Shown: positions 19,641 through 31,130 of the stretch, one piece after another | Layout: each line of letters begins with the position of its first letter | How positions within the stretch are numbered: the stretch's first letter is position 1 | NCBI RefSeq assembly: GCF_000377205.1 | Contig: NZ_KB897906.1 | Coordinates: forward strand, 216,272-280,271 | From: Thioalkalivibrio sp. ALJ3 | Lineage (GTDB): Bacteria; Pseudomonadota; Gammaproteobacteria; Ectothiorhodospirales; Ectothiorhodospiraceae | Length of the DNA: 64,000 nt | Direction: 5' to 3' | Position numbers and translations under genes: made by a program | The notes under the pieces: generated by a model | What the model was told of the DNA's origin: nothing | What the model saw: the letters and a program-made list of their open reading frames with translations, nothing else | Database searches by the model: none

Positions 19641-20474
19641 CTACACCGACGCCTCGACGCCGGACGCACGCACGCGGTCCATTTCCACGCGCATTCCCGC
19701 TACGACTTCGGACGCCGCATGGGCGAACCCGGCCGGATCACCGTCGAACTCCTCGGCGAGACGCACGATCGCGCTGCCCACCACGACGGCATCCGCTACG
19801 CGCGCGACCTGCCCGGCCGTCTCCGCATCGCGAATACCAAAACCCACGCCCAGCGGAAGATCCGTGTGCTGGCGGATGGCTTCCAGGCGCTCGGCCAGCG
19901 CCGAGGTATCCAGCGTCTGCGAGCCGGTCACGCCCTTGAGCGACACGTAGTAAATGAAACCCCGCGCCGCGCGCGCCACATGACCAATACGCTCGTCGGA
20001 GGTCGTGGGCGCTACCAGAAAGATCGGTGCAATCTGCGCGCTCTCCAGTAGTCCCGCAACTTCGTCACACTCCTCGGGCGGCAGATCCACCGTCAGCAGA
20101 CCGTCCAGCCCCGCCTCACGGGCCTTTTCGACAAAGGTCTCGTAACCCATGCGTTCGACCGGGTTGAGATAGCCCATCAGCACCACCGGCGTCTCGGCGT
20201 CGGTCTTGCGGAACTCGGCCACCATGTCCAGCACGTCCCGCAGGCTGGTGCTATAACGCAGCGCCCGTTCGCAGGCCTTCTGGATCACCGGCCCATCTGC
20301 CATCGGGTCGGAGAACGGGACCCCCAGCTCGATCAGGTCCGCACCCGCCTTTACCAGCGCATGCATCAGCGGAACGGTGGCGCCCGGCTCCGGGTCACCC
20401 GCGGTCACATAGGGCACCAGCGCCGCGCGGTTCTCCGACCGCAACTTGCCAAAGCGTTGCTCGATGCGAGTCAT
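19641..20474 (-). CDS. trpA: Tryptophan synthase alpha subunit
   Basis: TrpA cleaves indole-3-glycerol phosphate to indole and glyceraldehyde 3-phosphate. The 277-residue TIM barrel shows Glu49 and Asp60 in [19 protein letters not shown], matching the catalytic pair of the family, and the phosphate-binding loop region [13 protein letters not shown]. The ATG overlaps the trpB stop (ATGA), giving the usual tight trpB-trpA coupling. Confidence 0.98.
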   Translation of the reverse strand: MTRIEQRFGKLRSENRAALVPYVTAGDPEPGATVPLMHALVKAGADLIELGVPFSDPMADGPVIQKACERALRYSTSLRDVLDMVAEFRKTDAETPVVLMGYLNPVERMGYETFVEKAREAGLDGLLTVDLPPEECDEVAGLLESAQIAPIFLVAPTTSDERIGHVARAARGFIYYVSLKGVTGSQTLDTSALAERLEAIRQHTDLPLGVGFGIRDAETAGQVARVADAVVVGSAIVRLAEEFDGDPAGFAHAASEVVAGMRVEMDRVRASGVEASV

Positions 20475-21679
20475 AGCGTGATTCCTTCGCGTTCCGCCAC
20501 GGTGTTGAGGTCCTTGTCGCCCCGACCCGACAGGTTCACGATAATGCTCTGGTCCGGACGCATCGTCGGGGCCAGTTCCAGGACATGCGCAATCGCGTGT
20601 GAGGTCTCCAGCGCCGGGATGATGCCCTCGGTACGGGTGAGCCGATGAAAGCCCTCCAGCGCTTGGTCATCGGTCACGGCGACATAGCGCGCACGGCCTG
20701 TGTCCTTCAGCCAGGCGTGTTCCGGCCCGACGCCCGGATAATCCAGCCCGGCCGAGACCGAATGCGTCCCGACGATCTGCCCATGCTCGTCTTCCATCAG
20801 GTAGGTGCGGTTGCCATGCAGCACGCCCGGCTGCCCGGCACAAAGCGGTGCCGAATGCCGGCCGGACTCGATGCCCGCGCCTGCGGCCTCGACGCCAATC
20901 ATTTCCACGGACTCGTCATCCAGGAACGGATGGAACAGGCCGATCGCATTCGATCCGCCGCCAACACAGGCCACCAGCGCATCCGGCAGCTTGCCGGTCA
21001 TCTCCAAGTGCTGCGCCCGCGCCTCGCGGCCGATCACGGCCTGGAAGTCTCGCACCATGGCCGGATACGGATGCGGGCCTGCAACGGTACCGATGATGTA
21101 GAAGGTGTCGTCGACATTGGTGACCCAGTCGCGCATCGCCTCGTTCAGGGCATCCTTCAGCGTACGCGTGCCCGATTTCACCGCCACGACCTCGGCCCCG
21201 AGAAGACGCATCCGATAGACGTTCGGTGTCTGCCGCCGCGTGTCCTCTTCGCCCATATAGATCACGCATTCCAGCCCCAGACGCGCAGCCACGGTAGCGG
21301 TGGCCACGCCATGCTGGCCGGCACCGGTCTCCGCGATGATCCGGGTCTTGCCCAGGCGCTTCGCGAGCAGGGCCTGGCCGATGGTGTTGTTCACCTTGTG
21401 CGCGCCGGTGTGGTTCAGGTCCTCGCGCTTGAAGTACACCTGTGCCCCGCCAAGCTCTCTCGAAAGACGCTCGGCGTGATACAGCGGATTGGGACGACCG
21501 ACAAACTGCTGCAGATCATGGTCCAGCTCCGCCATGAAGTCGGCATCGCCCATATACTGCTCGTACGCCTTTTGCAGCTCGTCCAGCGCGCCCATAAGGG
21601 TTTCGGATACAAAGCGCCCGCCATAGGGCCCGAAATGCCCGCGGGCATCCGGGAACGCCGCCCAGTCGATCTTGCTCAT
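20471..21679 (-). CDS. trpB: Tryptophan synthase beta subunit (canonical copy)
   Basis: TrpB is the PLP enzyme that condenses indole with serine. The PLP lysine is Lys95 in [41 protein letters not shown] and [13 protein letters not shown] are standard blocks. ATG 21679 (402 aa) overlaps the trpF stop as ATGA and matches the usual family start. Six upstream residues in frame are discounted. Together with trpF and trpA it forms the second half of the tryptophan pathway. A second, divergent TrpB lies at 45115-46314. Confidence 0.98.
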   Translation of the reverse strand: MSKIDWAAFPDARGHFGPYGGRFVSETLMGALDELQKAYEQYMGDADFMAELDHDLQQFVGRPNPLYHAERLSRELGGAQVYFKREDLNHTGAHKVNNTIGQALLAKRLGKTRIIAETGAGQHGVATATVAARLGLECVIYMGEEDTRRQTPNVYRMRLLGAEVVAVKSGTRTLKDALNEAMRDWVTNVDDTFYIIGTVAGPHPYPAMVRDFQAVIGREARAQHLEMTGKLPDALVACVGGGSNAIGLFHPFLDDESVEMIGVEAAGAGIESGRHSAPLCAGQPGVLHGNRTYLMEDEHGQIVGTHSVSAGLDYPGVGPEHAWLKDTGRARYVAVTDDQALEGFHRLTRTEGIIPALETSHAIAHVLELAPTMRPDQSIIVNLSGRGDKDLNTVAEREGITL

Positions 21680-22305
21680 TCGTTCACCTCGCATTGGCGC
21701 ACGGCCTTCACGAAGGCCTCCATGCGCCGTGCATCCTTGATCCCCGGGGCACTCTCGACTCCGGAGCTTACGTCGACCCCGTACGGGCGCAGGTGTTCCA
21801 GCGCCTCGCGTACCGAATCCTCGTCCAGTCCCCCGGCCAGCAGCCAGGGCCGGTCCAGCGCCTCGGGCACCGTGTCCCAGTCGAACCGGTGGCCGGATCC
21901 GCCGCTGCGCCCGGCTCCATGGCTGTCCAGCAGAAAGCCCTGCGCCTGGGGGTGGGCGTCCATCACCGGCCGCGGATCACCCCCCTCGTTCATCGACACG
22001 GCCCTGAGATAGGGATACCCGAAACGCGTACATTCCGCTGCCGACTCATGACCGTGAAACTGCAGGCAGTCCAGGCGTACCCCGGCCAGGACCTGCTCGA
22101 CGTGTGCCGGGTCCGGGTCGACGAACAGTCCGACCGTGGTCACGAACGGGGGCAATGCCGCCGCGATCTCCGCCGCCTGGTCGGACTCGACATAACGGCG
22201 GCTGGGCGGATGGAACACCAGGCCGATCGCGTCGGCCCCGGCACGTGCCGCGGCCTCCGCCTGTTCCGGCGTCGTGATTCCGCAAATCTTTACCCGATAG
22301 CGCAT
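21676..22305 (-). CDS. trpF: Phosphoribosylanthranilate isomerase
   Basis: TrpF performs the Amadori rearrangement in tryptophan synthesis. The 209-residue barrel begins [11 protein letters not shown] with the catalytic Cys8. Further family blocks are [43 protein letters not shown] and [14 protein letters not shown]. The start ATG at 22305 gives the normal length. It lies about 70 bases after truA. Confidence 0.97.
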   Translation of the reverse strand: MRYRVKICGITTPEQAEAAARAGADAIGLVFHPPSRRYVESDQAAEIAAALPPFVTTVGLFVDPDPAHVEQVLAGVRLDCLQFHGHESAAECTRFGYPYLRAVSMNEGGDPRPVMDAHPQAQGFLLDSHGAGRSGGSGHRFDWDTVPEALDRPWLLAGGLDEDSVREALEHLRPYGVDVSSGVESAPGIKDARRMEAFVKAVRQCEVNE

Positions 22306-22374
22306 CCCGCTCCGGCCTCAATTATCAAGCGGCAAAGCGTACCAGAAGCACGGCGGCTAGCCTCTTTCCCGCAA

Positions 22375-23220
22375 TCAGACCGCCCCATTGCCCGGGATCC
22401 CCTCCAGTACCGGCCCCTCGGCACTGGGGAGAGCGAATTCGGGCGGGTAGTCTACGTGAACGAAATAAAGCCCCCCGGCCGGGGCCGTGATGCCCGAGAC
22501 TCGCCGGTCGCGGGCGGCGAGGATCCGCGCGGCCCAGCCTGGCTCCTCGCGTCCGTCTCCGATCGCCAGGAGAACTCCGGCAATGTTCCGCACCATGTGA
22601 TGCAGGAAGGCATTGGCATGGATATCCAGGATCACGTAGGAACCGCGCCGCTGGACACCAATCGAATGTATATTCCGAATTGGTGATTTCGCCTGGCATC
22701 CGGCGGCACGGAGGCTGGAAAAGTCGTGCTCGCCAACAAAGGTCTGCGCCGCGTCATGCATCCGTGCAGCATCCAGTGGGCGTCGCCACCACGCCACCCG
22801 CCCGGCCTCCAGTGCGGGGCGTACCGGTCGATTCGCGATCACATAGCGATAGCGACGGCCGAACGCCTTGAAGCGTGCATGAAAATCGTCGTCGACCGGC
22901 TCGGCCCAGCGCAGGGTGATCCCGTCCGGCAGACGACTGTTCACCCCCAGCACCCAGGAATGCCGTTCCCGGACCGCCGCAGTATCAAAGTGCGCCACCT
23001 GAGCGGTCGCATGGACCCCCGCATCCGTGCGTCCCGCGCAGGTGAGCTCAATCCCCTCGTTTGCCACGAAACTCAGCGCCGCCTCCAGGTGCCCCTGGAC
23101 GCTGGCCCCGTCCTTCTGGCGCTGCCAGCCCAGCAACCCGCGCCCGTCGTACTCGATTCCCAACGCCCAGCGTTGACGGGCCGGATCCGTATCACTTGCC
23201 GTCAATGTTGTCCTTGGCAT
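22375..23220 (-). CDS. truA: tRNA pseudouridine synthase A
   Basis: TruA makes pseudouridine at positions 38-40 of the tRNA anticodon stem. The catalytic Asp66 lies in CAGRTDAGVHATAQVAHFDT. YRYVIANRPVRPAL and HAFLHHMVR-type segments (HANAFLHHMVRNIAGVLLAIGDG) confirm the family. I chose ATG 23220 (281 aa), which follows a GGTGGTGATCAGG-type leader. The frame remains open to 23361, but that would cover most of the end of the next gene. Confidence 0.96.
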   Translation of the reverse strand: MPRTTLTASDTDPARQRWALGIEYDGRGLLGWQRQKDGASVQGHLEAALSFVANEGIELTCAGRTDAGVHATAQVAHFDTAAVRERHSWVLGVNSRLPDGITLRWAEPVDDDFHARFKAFGRRYRYVIANRPVRPALEAGRVAWWRRPLDAARMHDAAQTFVGEHDFSSLRAAGCQAKSPIRNIHSIGVQRRGSYVILDIHANAFLHHMVRNIAGVLLAIGDGREEPGWAARILAARDRRVSGITAPAGGLYFVHVDYPPEFALPSAEGPVLEGIPGNGAV

Positions 23221-23227
23221 CACCTGA

Positions 23228-23941
23228 TCACCACCACCAGGCAAGCCCGCCGACTGCAACCGCCACAATCCACAACCACACCACCGCCCCCGCACCCCCT
23301 TGGGGAACTGTGCTGCTGCGCCCGGTGAACGCGTCGGTCGCCAGCTCCGGCACCTCGCCACTCAGGGCACGATCCAGACGCACGATCAGCCAGTCCCGCG
23401 CCCCATGCAGCCGCTCGCGCCACCCGCCACGAAGCCCCTCACGCTCCCGTTCAATATCCACCCGGTCCGACTCGAACAGCGCCAGAGCAAGAAACAGCCG
23501 TTGCGCGAACCGCTCACCCCACCCGCCAAAGCAACCACGAGGACCCGCCAGAAACGAAGACAGCGCCCGAACCAGCTCGCCTCGCGAGAACCGCTCCGTC
23601 AGCCAGACGACCAGGACTACCACCAGGGCCAGCGCCCCAATCCGCCAGAATGCCTCGATCAAGCCAGCCAGCGCGGGGCCTTCTGGTGTTTCGACCGGCC
23701 AGACCCCGAAGAACACCAGTAAAGACAGATAAAACCATTTCAGTCGCCAGAGCAGGCGTCCGCAGCGTTCCCAGGCAAAGGGCCCCGCCCACACAAGTCC
23801 GGCAACCCCCAGCAGCACCGCCAGCACCACGACCGGTTTAGCAGTCGCCAGCACCGCCGACAACAGCAAAACGGCCGGGAGCGCCCACAGGGACGCCGAT
23901 CCGGCCGTCTCGTACTTGATGTCGAAACCCCGTCGCCTCAT
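23228..23941 (-). CDS. Membrane protein, possibly CbiQ/EcfT-like
   Basis: This is a 237-residue protein with about five hydrophobic stretches: residues 15-50 (ALPAVLLLSAVLATAKPVVVLAVLLGVAGLVWA), near WFYLSLLVFFGVW, ALALVVVLVVWLTERFS and a C-terminal VVWLWIVAVAVGGLAWWW. A charged cytoplasmic-looking region (ESDRVDIEREREGLRGGWRERL) lies between them. The segment FSRGELVRALSSFLAGPRG and the following helix resemble the coupling part of CbiQ/EcfT transporter subunits, but I cannot confirm this. No ECF ATPase or substrate subunit is nearby. The start is ATG 23941. It sits between fimV and truA. Confidence 0.55.
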   Translation of the reverse strand: MRRRGFDIKYETAGSASLWALPAVLLLSAVLATAKPVVVLAVLLGVAGLVWAGPFAWERCGRLLWRLKWFYLSLLVFFGVWPVETPEGPALAGLIEAFWRIGALALVVVLVVWLTERFSRGELVRALSSFLAGPRGCFGGWGERFAQRLFLALALFESDRVDIEREREGLRGGWRERLHGARDWLIVRLDRALSGEVPELATDAFTGRSSTVPQGGAGAVVWLWIVAVAVGGLAWWW

Positions 23942-23978
23942 CGCGACAGGATACTGCTTCAGCAGATCCGATGGCGGA

Positions 23979-26450
23979 TCACGACCCGTCCAGTTGTTGG
24001 CGAATCGCTTCCGCCTTTGCCTTCTGCTCCTCGGTGCCGGAGGCGACGATCTCGTCAATCAATTCACGCGCCCCCTCCTCGTCGCCCATGTCCGCATAGG
24101 CCTGGGCGAGGCTCAGACGCGTTTCATTGTCATCATCCGCGCCAACCGGTTGGGCGTCGCCCGGTGCCGACGAAGCCGTCTCCGCTTCGGCAGACGGGGT
24201 ATCCTCGTCGCCCAGATCCAGGGCTGGAATATCGCTTCCGGCCTCCGTGTCCTCCCGCCCGTCATCATCCAGGTTGGGGAGATCACTGTCATCGATATCG
24301 AACGAGAGGTCGTTCAGGTCATCCCCGCCCTCGTCTGCCTTCTCGGGGGCCGACGGCTCCACGCCATCCCGGTCGAACGAGTCTTCAAAATCGAAGGAAA
24401 GGCCGGAATCCACCTCATCGGGCTGTCTGGCGGATTTCGCTGTTTCATCGGCGCCGGATTCCACATCCGGCAGTTCCAATCCGGAAAAGTCAATTTCGTT
24501 GCGGGCATCTACGTCACCGCTTGGTGTCGGCTCTGCAGCCGGCACCTGCTCATCGTCATCAGCCGGGGAGCTGCTCGACCCGGGACCAACATCACCGGCC
24601 CCACCGATACGCGACTCAAGCTCGGCCAACTGATTCCGGGTATCCAGGTCATCGGCCGCCATGCGCTCACGCAGGCCTGATGCAGCCTCGCGCGCCCCCG
24701 CCTCGTCGCCAAGCGCCACGCGCGCCTCGACCAGTTTCAATCGATACCGGGTGTTCTCCGGATCGCGCTCGATGGCCTGGGTGAGCGTCTCTTCGGCCTG
24801 ATCGTTCATCCCGTAGGCAAGGCAGACATCCACTTCGGCCAGCACATCGTCCACTGAGGAGTCCCCACTGGAACTGACCACCACCGGTTCGCCGACCGAC
24901 TCTTCCGGCTCATCGGGCTCGACCGGCTGATCACGATCGTCTTCTTTTCCGGCGACCGCACCAGCGGCCATGCCGGTCACGGCGCCACCAACGGCTGTCG
25001 CAGCCCCGGCAACGGTCGAACCGCTCCGAGCTTCATCGACTTCGCGCGCCTCGTACCCCGCCGGTTCCACTGCCGATGCCTGCACACGGCTGTTGTCCGC
25101 ACGCCCCGGCATGCCAGCGGCGCGCTCTTCGACCACCATCTCACGCCGACCGCCCCGCGCGAACGCCATTAGTACCAGCAGTAGCAGGATCACCAGCGCG
25201 ATCGCCATCATCAACAGCAGCGGGTCGTTCATGATCCGTTCGTGCAGCGGGGCGTTGCGTTCTGCGTCCGCCCGGTCGAGTCGCGCCATCAACTCGTTGC
25301 GTTCCGCGCGCAGCTGGCTCAGCTGTTCCTCCAGCTCGGCCATGTTCTCGCTCGAGATCTCCGCGAGACGGCCGCGCTCACCGAGCTCCTCGCGCAGTTC
25401 GGAAATCTCATCGCGCATCCCCTCCATCTCCGCGCGCTGGGACAACATCGCTTCCTGGAGCAGATCGGGGGACTCGGCTGCGGCAACCGCGCCTTCATCC
25501 GTCTCGGGGAGGAGCTCCGTCACGATCTCCAGCCGGTCGTCGGCAACTGCCGCCTCGTCTTCCTCGTCCACCGCGGCCACGTCGTCCTCGGCCGCGACCT
25601 CGTCTTCCTCGGGAACGGCTTCATCGTCTTCCGCAACGACCTCGTCCTCTTCCGGGACCGGCTCGACTTCCGGCTCCACCTCGGCCGCTTCTTCGGGCTC
25701 TGGCTCCTCGCGCGCGGCCGTCACGGTGCCGTCACGCCAGACCTGCGTCTGGCGCTGGACTTCTGCGCGCGCCTCCGACGCGCTTCGCTGTTCGAGTTCG
25801 GAACGCGACGGGACCGTCAGTTCTGCACCCGCACGAAGAGTGTTGATGTTCTGCTCGGCGAACGCATCGGGGTTGGCCTCCAGGAAGGCCAGCATCGCCT
25901 GATCGGCCATACCGGCAAGACCCGCGCGTTCTACGATGCGATACAGCGTGTCACCACTGCGTACGGTGTACGATTCGCCCTCGCGCGGCATCGGTGCATC
26001 CCGGCGCGCGGGGGCGTCGCGGGCGGTTTCTCGCGGCACCGGCGCGGCTGCATCCGCGGGCATAGTGTCGGGCGGGTCCAGGAGCAGGGAGACTTCGCGC
26101 ATCGAGCGTCCGCCATCCCAGCGAGCCTCAAGGAGAATCCCCACATATGGCTCGCGAACCGCCTGACGGGTGGTCAGCACCACGCGTCGATCCGCACCCT
26201 GTCCCTGAACCTGGATATTCAGATCCCCCGGTACACTTCCGCGGTTCATGCCGGAGCGACGATAGTCGCTTTCCGAAGCCTGCCGCACCTGCAGCGAGTC
26301 ACTGGCCGCGGCACCGCCTCGCAGAGGAATCTCCGCGCGCAGGGCCTGATTCAGATGGGATTGCAGGCTGACCTCACCAAAACTCACCGAGTTCGATGAT
26401 GCCGGTGCAACCAGCAGCAAGAGCAGTAGCCCGAGAAGTAACTTGCGCAC
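23979..26450 (-). CDS. fimV: FimV/HubP polar landmark protein
   Basis: The protein has 823 residues. A signal peptide (LLLGLLLLLLVAPASSNS) is followed by the FimV N-terminal domain (VSFGEVSLQSHLNQALRAEIPL...). Next come a LysM peptidoglycan-binding domain (SYTVRSGDTLYRIVERAGL...) and a very acidic repeat-rich linker (about 245-320). A coiled coil (about 335-400), one membrane helix (PLLLMMAIALVILLLLVLMAF) and a long acidic cytoplasmic region complete the protein. It ends in the FimV C-terminal TPR-like motif LSLAQAYADMGDEEGARELIDEIV. FimV organises type IV pili and pole identity in Pseudomonas. The start is GTG 26450. Confidence 0.95.
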   Translation of the reverse strand: MRKLLLGLLLLLLVAPASSNSVSFGEVSLQSHLNQALRAEIPLRGGAAASDSLQVRQASESDYRRSGMNRGSVPGDLNIQVQGQGADRRVVLTTRQAVREPYVGILLEARWDGGRSMREVSLLLDPPDTMPADAAAPVPRETARDAPARRDAPMPREGESYTVRSGDTLYRIVERAGLAGMADQAMLAFLEANPDAFAEQNINTLRAGAELTVPSRSELEQRSASEARAEVQRQTQVWRDGTVTAAREEPEPEEAAEVEPEVEPVPEEDEVVAEDDEAVPEEDEVAAEDDVAAVDEEDEAAVADDRLEIVTELLPETDEGAVAAAESPDLLQEAMLSQRAEMEGMRDEISELREELGERGRLAEISSENMAELEEQLSQLRAERNELMARLDRADAERNAPLHERIMNDPLLLMMAIALVILLLLVLMAFARGGRREMVVEERAAGMPGRADNSRVQASAVEPAGYEAREVDEARSGSTVAGAATAVGGAVTGMAAGAVAGKEDDRDQPVEPDEPEESVGEPVVVSSSGDSSVDDVLAEVDVCLAYGMNDQAEETLTQAIERDPENTRYRLKLVEARVALGDEAGAREAASGLRERMAADDLDTRNQLAELESRIGGAGDVGPGSSSSPADDDEQVPAAEPTPSGDVDARNEIDFSGLELPDVESGADETAKSARQPDEVDSGLSFDFEDSFDRDGVEPSAPEKADEGGDDLNDLSFDIDDSDLPNLDDDGREDTEAGSDIPALDLGDEDTPSAEAETASSAPGDAQPVGADDDNETRLSLAQAYADMGDEEGARELIDEIVASGTEEQKAKAEAIRQQLDGS

Positions 26451-26566
26451 GAATCCCCCCTGAATGTGCCGCGCGGCCTGTCATCGCCTGGGCCACCTTA
26501 CTGCCCCAGCGCCCCCTGGCCGCGGTTTGCCGGGTATGAGTTTTCCCGGACTTTCACCGGATTAAA

Positions 26567-27592
<1,026 letters not shown>

Positions 27593-27638
27593 CGTTCATT
27601 CCCGGTTTAATTTTAGCCTTCAAGCTACTGATATTTAG

Positions 27639-28712
27639 TTAGTCATCCAGCGCGGCCACCAGGGCATCACCCATCCCCTGGGTACCCACCAGTGTCATGC
27701 CCTCGCCGAAGATGTCCGGCGTGCGCAAGCCCTGATCCAGCACCCGCCCCACGGCCTGCTCAATGCGTTCGGCCAGGTCATTCCGGTTCAGGCTGTGGCG
27801 CAGCAGCATCGCGACCGACAGCACGGTTGCCATCGGATTGGCCTTGCCCTGCCCGGCGATATCCGGCGCAGAGCCGTGGATCGGCTCGTACAGACCGACC
27901 CCCTCGCTGTTCAGCGAGGCCGAGGGCAGCATGCCGATGGAGCCGGTCAGCATGGCCGCGGCGTCGGACAGGATGTCGCCGAACATGTTGCCGGTCACCA
28001 TCACGTCGAACTGCTTGGGATCACGCACCAGCTGCATGGCCGCGTTGTCCACATACATGTGAGACAGCTCGACCTCGGGGAATTCCTTCCCGACCCGCTC
28101 GACCACTTCGCGCCACAGCTCGGAGACCTCGAGAACGTTGGCCTTGTCCACCGAGCACAGGCGCTTGCCGCGCTTCATCGCGGCCTCGAAGCCCACCCGT
28201 GCGATGCGCTCGATCTCCGATTCGCTGTAGGCGGCGGTATTGAAGCCGTAGCGCTCGCCACCTCGCTCCTCGATTCCGCGCGGCTGACCGAAGTAGATCC
28301 CGCCGGTCAGCTCGCGCACGATCAGGATATCCAGCCCGCTGACGACCTCCGGTTTCAGCGTAGAGGCCGAGGCCAGCTGCGGATACAGGATCGCCGGTCG
28401 CAGATTCGCGAACAGGCCCAGGTCCGAACGGATGCCCAGCAGCCCGCGCTCGGGGCGCAGGTCACGCTCCAGCGATTCGTACTGCGGGCCGCCAACCGCA
28501 CCCAGCAGGATCGCGTCGGCGCGGCGCGCTGCCCCGCGGGTAGCCTCCGGGTAGGGATGTCCGGCCGCATCATGCGCCGCGCCCCCGATCAGGCCCTGGT
28601 CAATCTCCAGATCGAGCCCGCCGATCTCGCCCACACGCTCCAGCACCTTCAGCGCCTCGGCCACGATCTCGGGCCCGATCCCGTCCCCGGGCAATACCAG
28701 AATTCGGCTCAC
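27639..28712 (-). CDS. leuB: 3-isopropylmalate dehydrogenase
   Basis: LeuB oxidises and decarboxylates 3-isopropylmalate in leucine synthesis. The 357-residue protein begins at GTG 28712, behind a strong AGGAGAGG site. It shows [13 protein letters not shown], the substrate loop [14 protein letters not shown], and the metal and cofactor block [25 protein letters not shown]. It follows leuD, with a REP-like palindrome between the two genes. Confidence 0.98.
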   Translation of the reverse strand: MSRILVLPGDGIGPEIVAEALKVLERVGEIGGLDLEIDQGLIGGAAHDAAGHPYPEATRGAARRADAILLGAVGGPQYESLERDLRPERGLLGIRSDLGLFANLRPAILYPQLASASTLKPEVVSGLDILIVRELTGGIYFGQPRGIEERGGERYGFNTAAYSESEIERIARVGFEAAMKRGKRLCSVDKANVLEVSELWREVVERVGKEFPEVELSHMYVDNAAMQLVRDPKQFDVMVTGNMFGDILSDAAAMLTGSIGMLPSASLNSEGVGLYEPIHGSAPDIAGQGKANPMATVLSVAMLLRHSLNRNDLAERIEQAVGRVLDQGLRTPDIFGEGMTLVGTQGMGDALVAALDD

Positions 28713-28755
28713 AAACCTCTCCTAACTATCAGATCAATCCCATTTCTTTTCTACC

Positions 28756-28827
28756 TGTAGGAGGCCAGCCCTCTGGCCGATGGGGCGCCAGGACAGGCCC
28801 TATCGGCCAGAGGGCTGGCCTCCTACA
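28756..28827. repeat. REP-like long palindrome, copy 1 (leuD-leuB gap)
   Basis: A 26-base arm (28756-28781, beginning TGTAGGAGGCCAGCCC) is matched perfectly by its inverse complement (28802-28827) across a 20-base loop. The same arms recur at 30973-31039 with a different loop. Conserved arms with variable loops and an intergenic place are typical of REP/BIME elements. It lies inside the leu operon, so it could act as an mRNA hairpin between leuD and leuB. Confidence 0.9.
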
Positions 28828-28838
28828 AGGGGCACCAT

Positions 28839-29489
28839 TCAGCCCTGCGAGTGTTCCGCCATCCACGGCCACTCGCGGCGCTGGCGCTCCTCGTAGGCGC
28901 GGATGTCATCGGCGTACTGCAGCGTCAGCGCGATATCGTCAAGGCCGTTCAGCAGGCGGTGGCGCCGGTCCTCGTCGAGCGTGAAACGAAACACCGTACC
29001 GTCCGGCGCCGTTACGGTCATCTCTTCCAGGTTCACCTCGACCTGCGCGCCCGGGTTCGCCTCAACCTGATCGAACAGCGCCTGTACCTCATCCTCGGCC
29101 AGCACCACCGGCAGCAGCCCGTTCTTGCAGCTGTTGGAGAAGAAGATGTCCGCGAACGACGGCGCGATCACCGCGCGAAAACCGAAGTCGGTCAGCGCCC
29201 ACACCGCGTGTTCGCGCGAGGAGCCGCAGCCGAAGTTCTTGCGGGCCAGCAGGATGCTTGCCTGGTCGAACGGCGCCTGGTTGAGCACGAAATCCGGGTT
29301 GATCCGGCGCTGCGAGCTGTCCATGCCGGGCTCGCCCGGGTCGAGGTAGCGCCAGTCGTCGAAGGCGTTGGGCCCGAAGCCCGTGCGCTTGACCGACTTC
29401 AGGTACTGCTTCGGGATGATCGCGTCGGTGTCGACATTGGAGCGATCCAGCGGCGCGACAATCCCCTTGTGAACGGTAAAGGCCTGCAT
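28839..29489 (-). CDS. leuD: 3-isopropylmalate dehydratase small subunit
   Basis: LeuD pairs with LeuC to isomerise 2- to 3-isopropylmalate. The 216-residue protein has the LeuD swivelling-domain blocks [68 protein letters not shown] and [23 protein letters not shown] 29489 lies just three bases after the leuC stop. Confidence 0.98.
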   Translation of the reverse strand: MQAFTVHKGIVAPLDRSNVDTDAIIPKQYLKSVKRTGFGPNAFDDWRYLDPGEPGMDSSQRRINPDFVLNQAPFDQASILLARKNFGCGSSREHAVWALTDFGFRAVIAPSFADIFFSNSCKNGLLPVVLAEDEVQALFDQVEANPGAQVEVNLEEMTVTAPDGTVFRFTLDEDRRHRLLNGLDDIALTLQYADDIRAYEERQRREWPWMAEHSQG

Positions 29490-29492
29490 CGC

Positions 29493-30905
29493 TTACGCCT
29501 CCTTCAGTGCCGACGGTTCGATGAAGTGCCCGGCCACGGCGGCCGCGGCGGCCAGCGCCGGGCTGACCAGGTGGGTACGCCCGCCCTGCCCCTGACGGCC
29601 CTCGAAGTTGCGGTTCGAGGTCGAGGCGCAGCGCTCACCCGGCTCCAGCCGGTCTGCGTTCATCGCCAGGCACATGGAACACCCCGGCTCGCGCCACTCG
29701 AAGCCGGCGTCCAGGAAGATCCGGTCCAGCCCTTCCTGCTCCGCCTGCTGTTTCACCAGCCCGGAGCCCGGCACCACCATTGCCAGCTTGATGTTGTCGG
29801 CCTTCCTGCGGCCCTTGACCACCTCGGCAGCCGCACGCAGGTCCTCGATCCGCGAGTTCGTGCAGGAGCCGATGAACACCTTGTCCGGACGGATCTCCGC
29901 CATCAACGTGTTCGGTTGCAGGTCCATGTACTCCAGCGCACGCTTCATACCCTCGGCACGCACCGGATCGGACTCGGCCGCCGGGTCCGGCACACGGCCG
30001 TTGATCGGCGCGACCATCTCCGGCGAGGTGCCCCAGCTCACCTGCGGGGCGATCTCGGCGGCATCCATCTCCACCACCGCGTCGAACTCGGCATCGGGGT
30101 CGGAGACCAGCGTGCGCCAGTAGGCGGCGGCCTGCTCGAACCGTTCGCCGGACGGCGCCTGCGGCTTGCCACGCACGTACTCGATCGTCTTCTCGTCCAC
30201 CGCGACCATGCCCGCGCGGGCCCCGGCCTCGATGGACATGTTGCAGATGCTCATGCGGCCCTCGATCGACAGGCTGCGGATCGCCGATCCGGCGAACTCG
30301 ATCGCATAGCCGGTGCCGCCAGCGGTACCGATGCGGCCGATGATCGCCAGCACCACATCCTTGGCGGTCACGCCAGGGCGCAGCTCGCCCTCCACGCGGA
30401 TCTGCATGGCCTTGGTCTTTTTCTGCCACAGGCACTGCGTGGCCAGCACGTGTTCGACCTCGGAGGTGCCGATGCCGAAGGCCAGCGCGCCCAGCGCACC
30501 GTGGGTGGAGGTATGCGAATCGCCGCAGACGACCGTCATGCCCGGCAGGGTGGCCCCCTGCTCGGGGCCGATCACATGCACGATGCCCTGGCGCACATCG
30601 GCCATCGGGAAGAACTTCAGCCCCAGGCTCGTGACGTTGGTCTCCAGCGTCTCCACCTGGGTGCGCGAGACTGGATCCTCGATCCCGCGGTCGCGATTGG
30701 CGGTGGGCACATTGTGGTCCGGTACCGCCAGTACGGAATCCCCGCGCCAGGGCTTGCGCCCGGCCAGACGCAGACCCTCGAAGGCCTGCGGGCTGGTCAC
30801 CTCATGCACCAGGTGGCGGTCGATGTAGAGCAGCGTCGAACCATCCGGCTCTTCGCGCACCACATGGGCCTCCCACAGCTTGTCGTACAGTGTCTTGCCT
30901 GCCAT
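29493..30905 (-). CDS. leuC: 3-isopropylmalate dehydratase large subunit
   Basis: LeuC is the aconitase-like catalytic subunit that carries a 4Fe-4S cluster. The start ATG 30905 gives 470 aa. Cluster cysteines are visible in [13 protein letters not shown] and [11 protein letters not shown]. Substrate blocks include [32 protein letters not shown]. The frame is open to 31013 through the second REP-like palindrome, which argues against an earlier start. It heads leuCDB and is divergent from a LysR regulator. Confidence 0.98.
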   Translation of the reverse strand: MAGKTLYDKLWEAHVVREEPDGSTLLYIDRHLVHEVTSPQAFEGLRLAGRKPWRGDSVLAVPDHNVPTANRDRGIEDPVSRTQVETLETNVTSLGLKFFPMADVRQGIVHVIGPEQGATLPGMTVVCGDSHTSTHGALGALAFGIGTSEVEHVLATQCLWQKKTKAMQIRVEGELRPGVTAKDVVLAIIGRIGTAGGTGYAIEFAGSAIRSLSIEGRMSICNMSIEAGARAGMVAVDEKTIEYVRGKPQAPSGERFEQAAAYWRTLVSDPDAEFDAVVEMDAAEIAPQVSWGTSPEMVAPINGRVPDPAAESDPVRAEGMKRALEYMDLQPNTLMAEIRPDKVFIGSCTNSRIEDLRAAAEVVKGRRKADNIKLAMVVPGSGLVKQQAEQEGLDRIFLDAGFEWREPGCSMCLAMNADRLEPGERCASTSNRNFEGRQGQGGRTHLVSPALAAAAAVAGHFIEPSALKEA

Positions 30906-30972
30906 TACCTGCTCCCGCGGCCACGCCGCGATGTTCCAGCCATGTTTTCGGTGAGCGGCCGCCAAAGCCCCC

Positions 30973-31039
30973 TGTAGGAGGCCAGCCCTCTGGCCGATTC
31001 GACGCCGGTGCAAATCGGCCAGAGGGCTGGCCTCCTACA
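30973..31039. repeat. REP-like long palindrome, copy 2 (leuC-lysR gap)
   Basis: The same 26-base arm as at 28756 (here 30973-30998) faces its perfect inverse complement (31014-31039) across a 15-base loop. One more base pair (30972/31040) extends the stem. The loop differs from copy 1. It lies in the divergent leuC/lysR intergenic region, 68 bases upstream of the leuC start. Confidence 0.9.
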
Positions 31040-31110
31040 GACGGGCGGCACCACCGCATTGCCAGTCTGCGGCCGCCCCTCTATTCTTTCAAATCCGATT
31101 TATTATCTTT

Positions 31111-31130
31111 ACCATTCCATATGGTTATGG
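31111..31130. promoter_or_regulatory. Candidate LysR-type operator, leuC/lysR divergent region
   Basis: The AT-rich core of the divergent region contains overlapping dyads: ACCAT-N5-ATGGT (31111-31125) and CCAT-N6-ATGG (31117-31130), with CCATATGG in the middle. On the minus strand GATAAT lies just beside it and could be a -10 element for leuC. LysR regulators usually bind such dyads between themselves and a divergent target. No experiment or consensus supports this particular site. Confidence 0.4.

Noticed and set aside
28851-30977. A very long plus-strand open frame (over 700 codons) opposite leuD and leuC
   Set aside because: It is antisense to two genes with clear catalytic motifs. Its translation is low-complexity (rich in Arg, His, Gln, Asp, Val) with no domain, a usual by-product of high-G+C codon use.
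28756-31039. The two long palindromes as a CRISPR fragment or IS ends
   Set aside because: Only two copies 2.2 kb apart, no regular spacers, no cas or transposase genes, and normal leu genes between them. REP-like element fits better.
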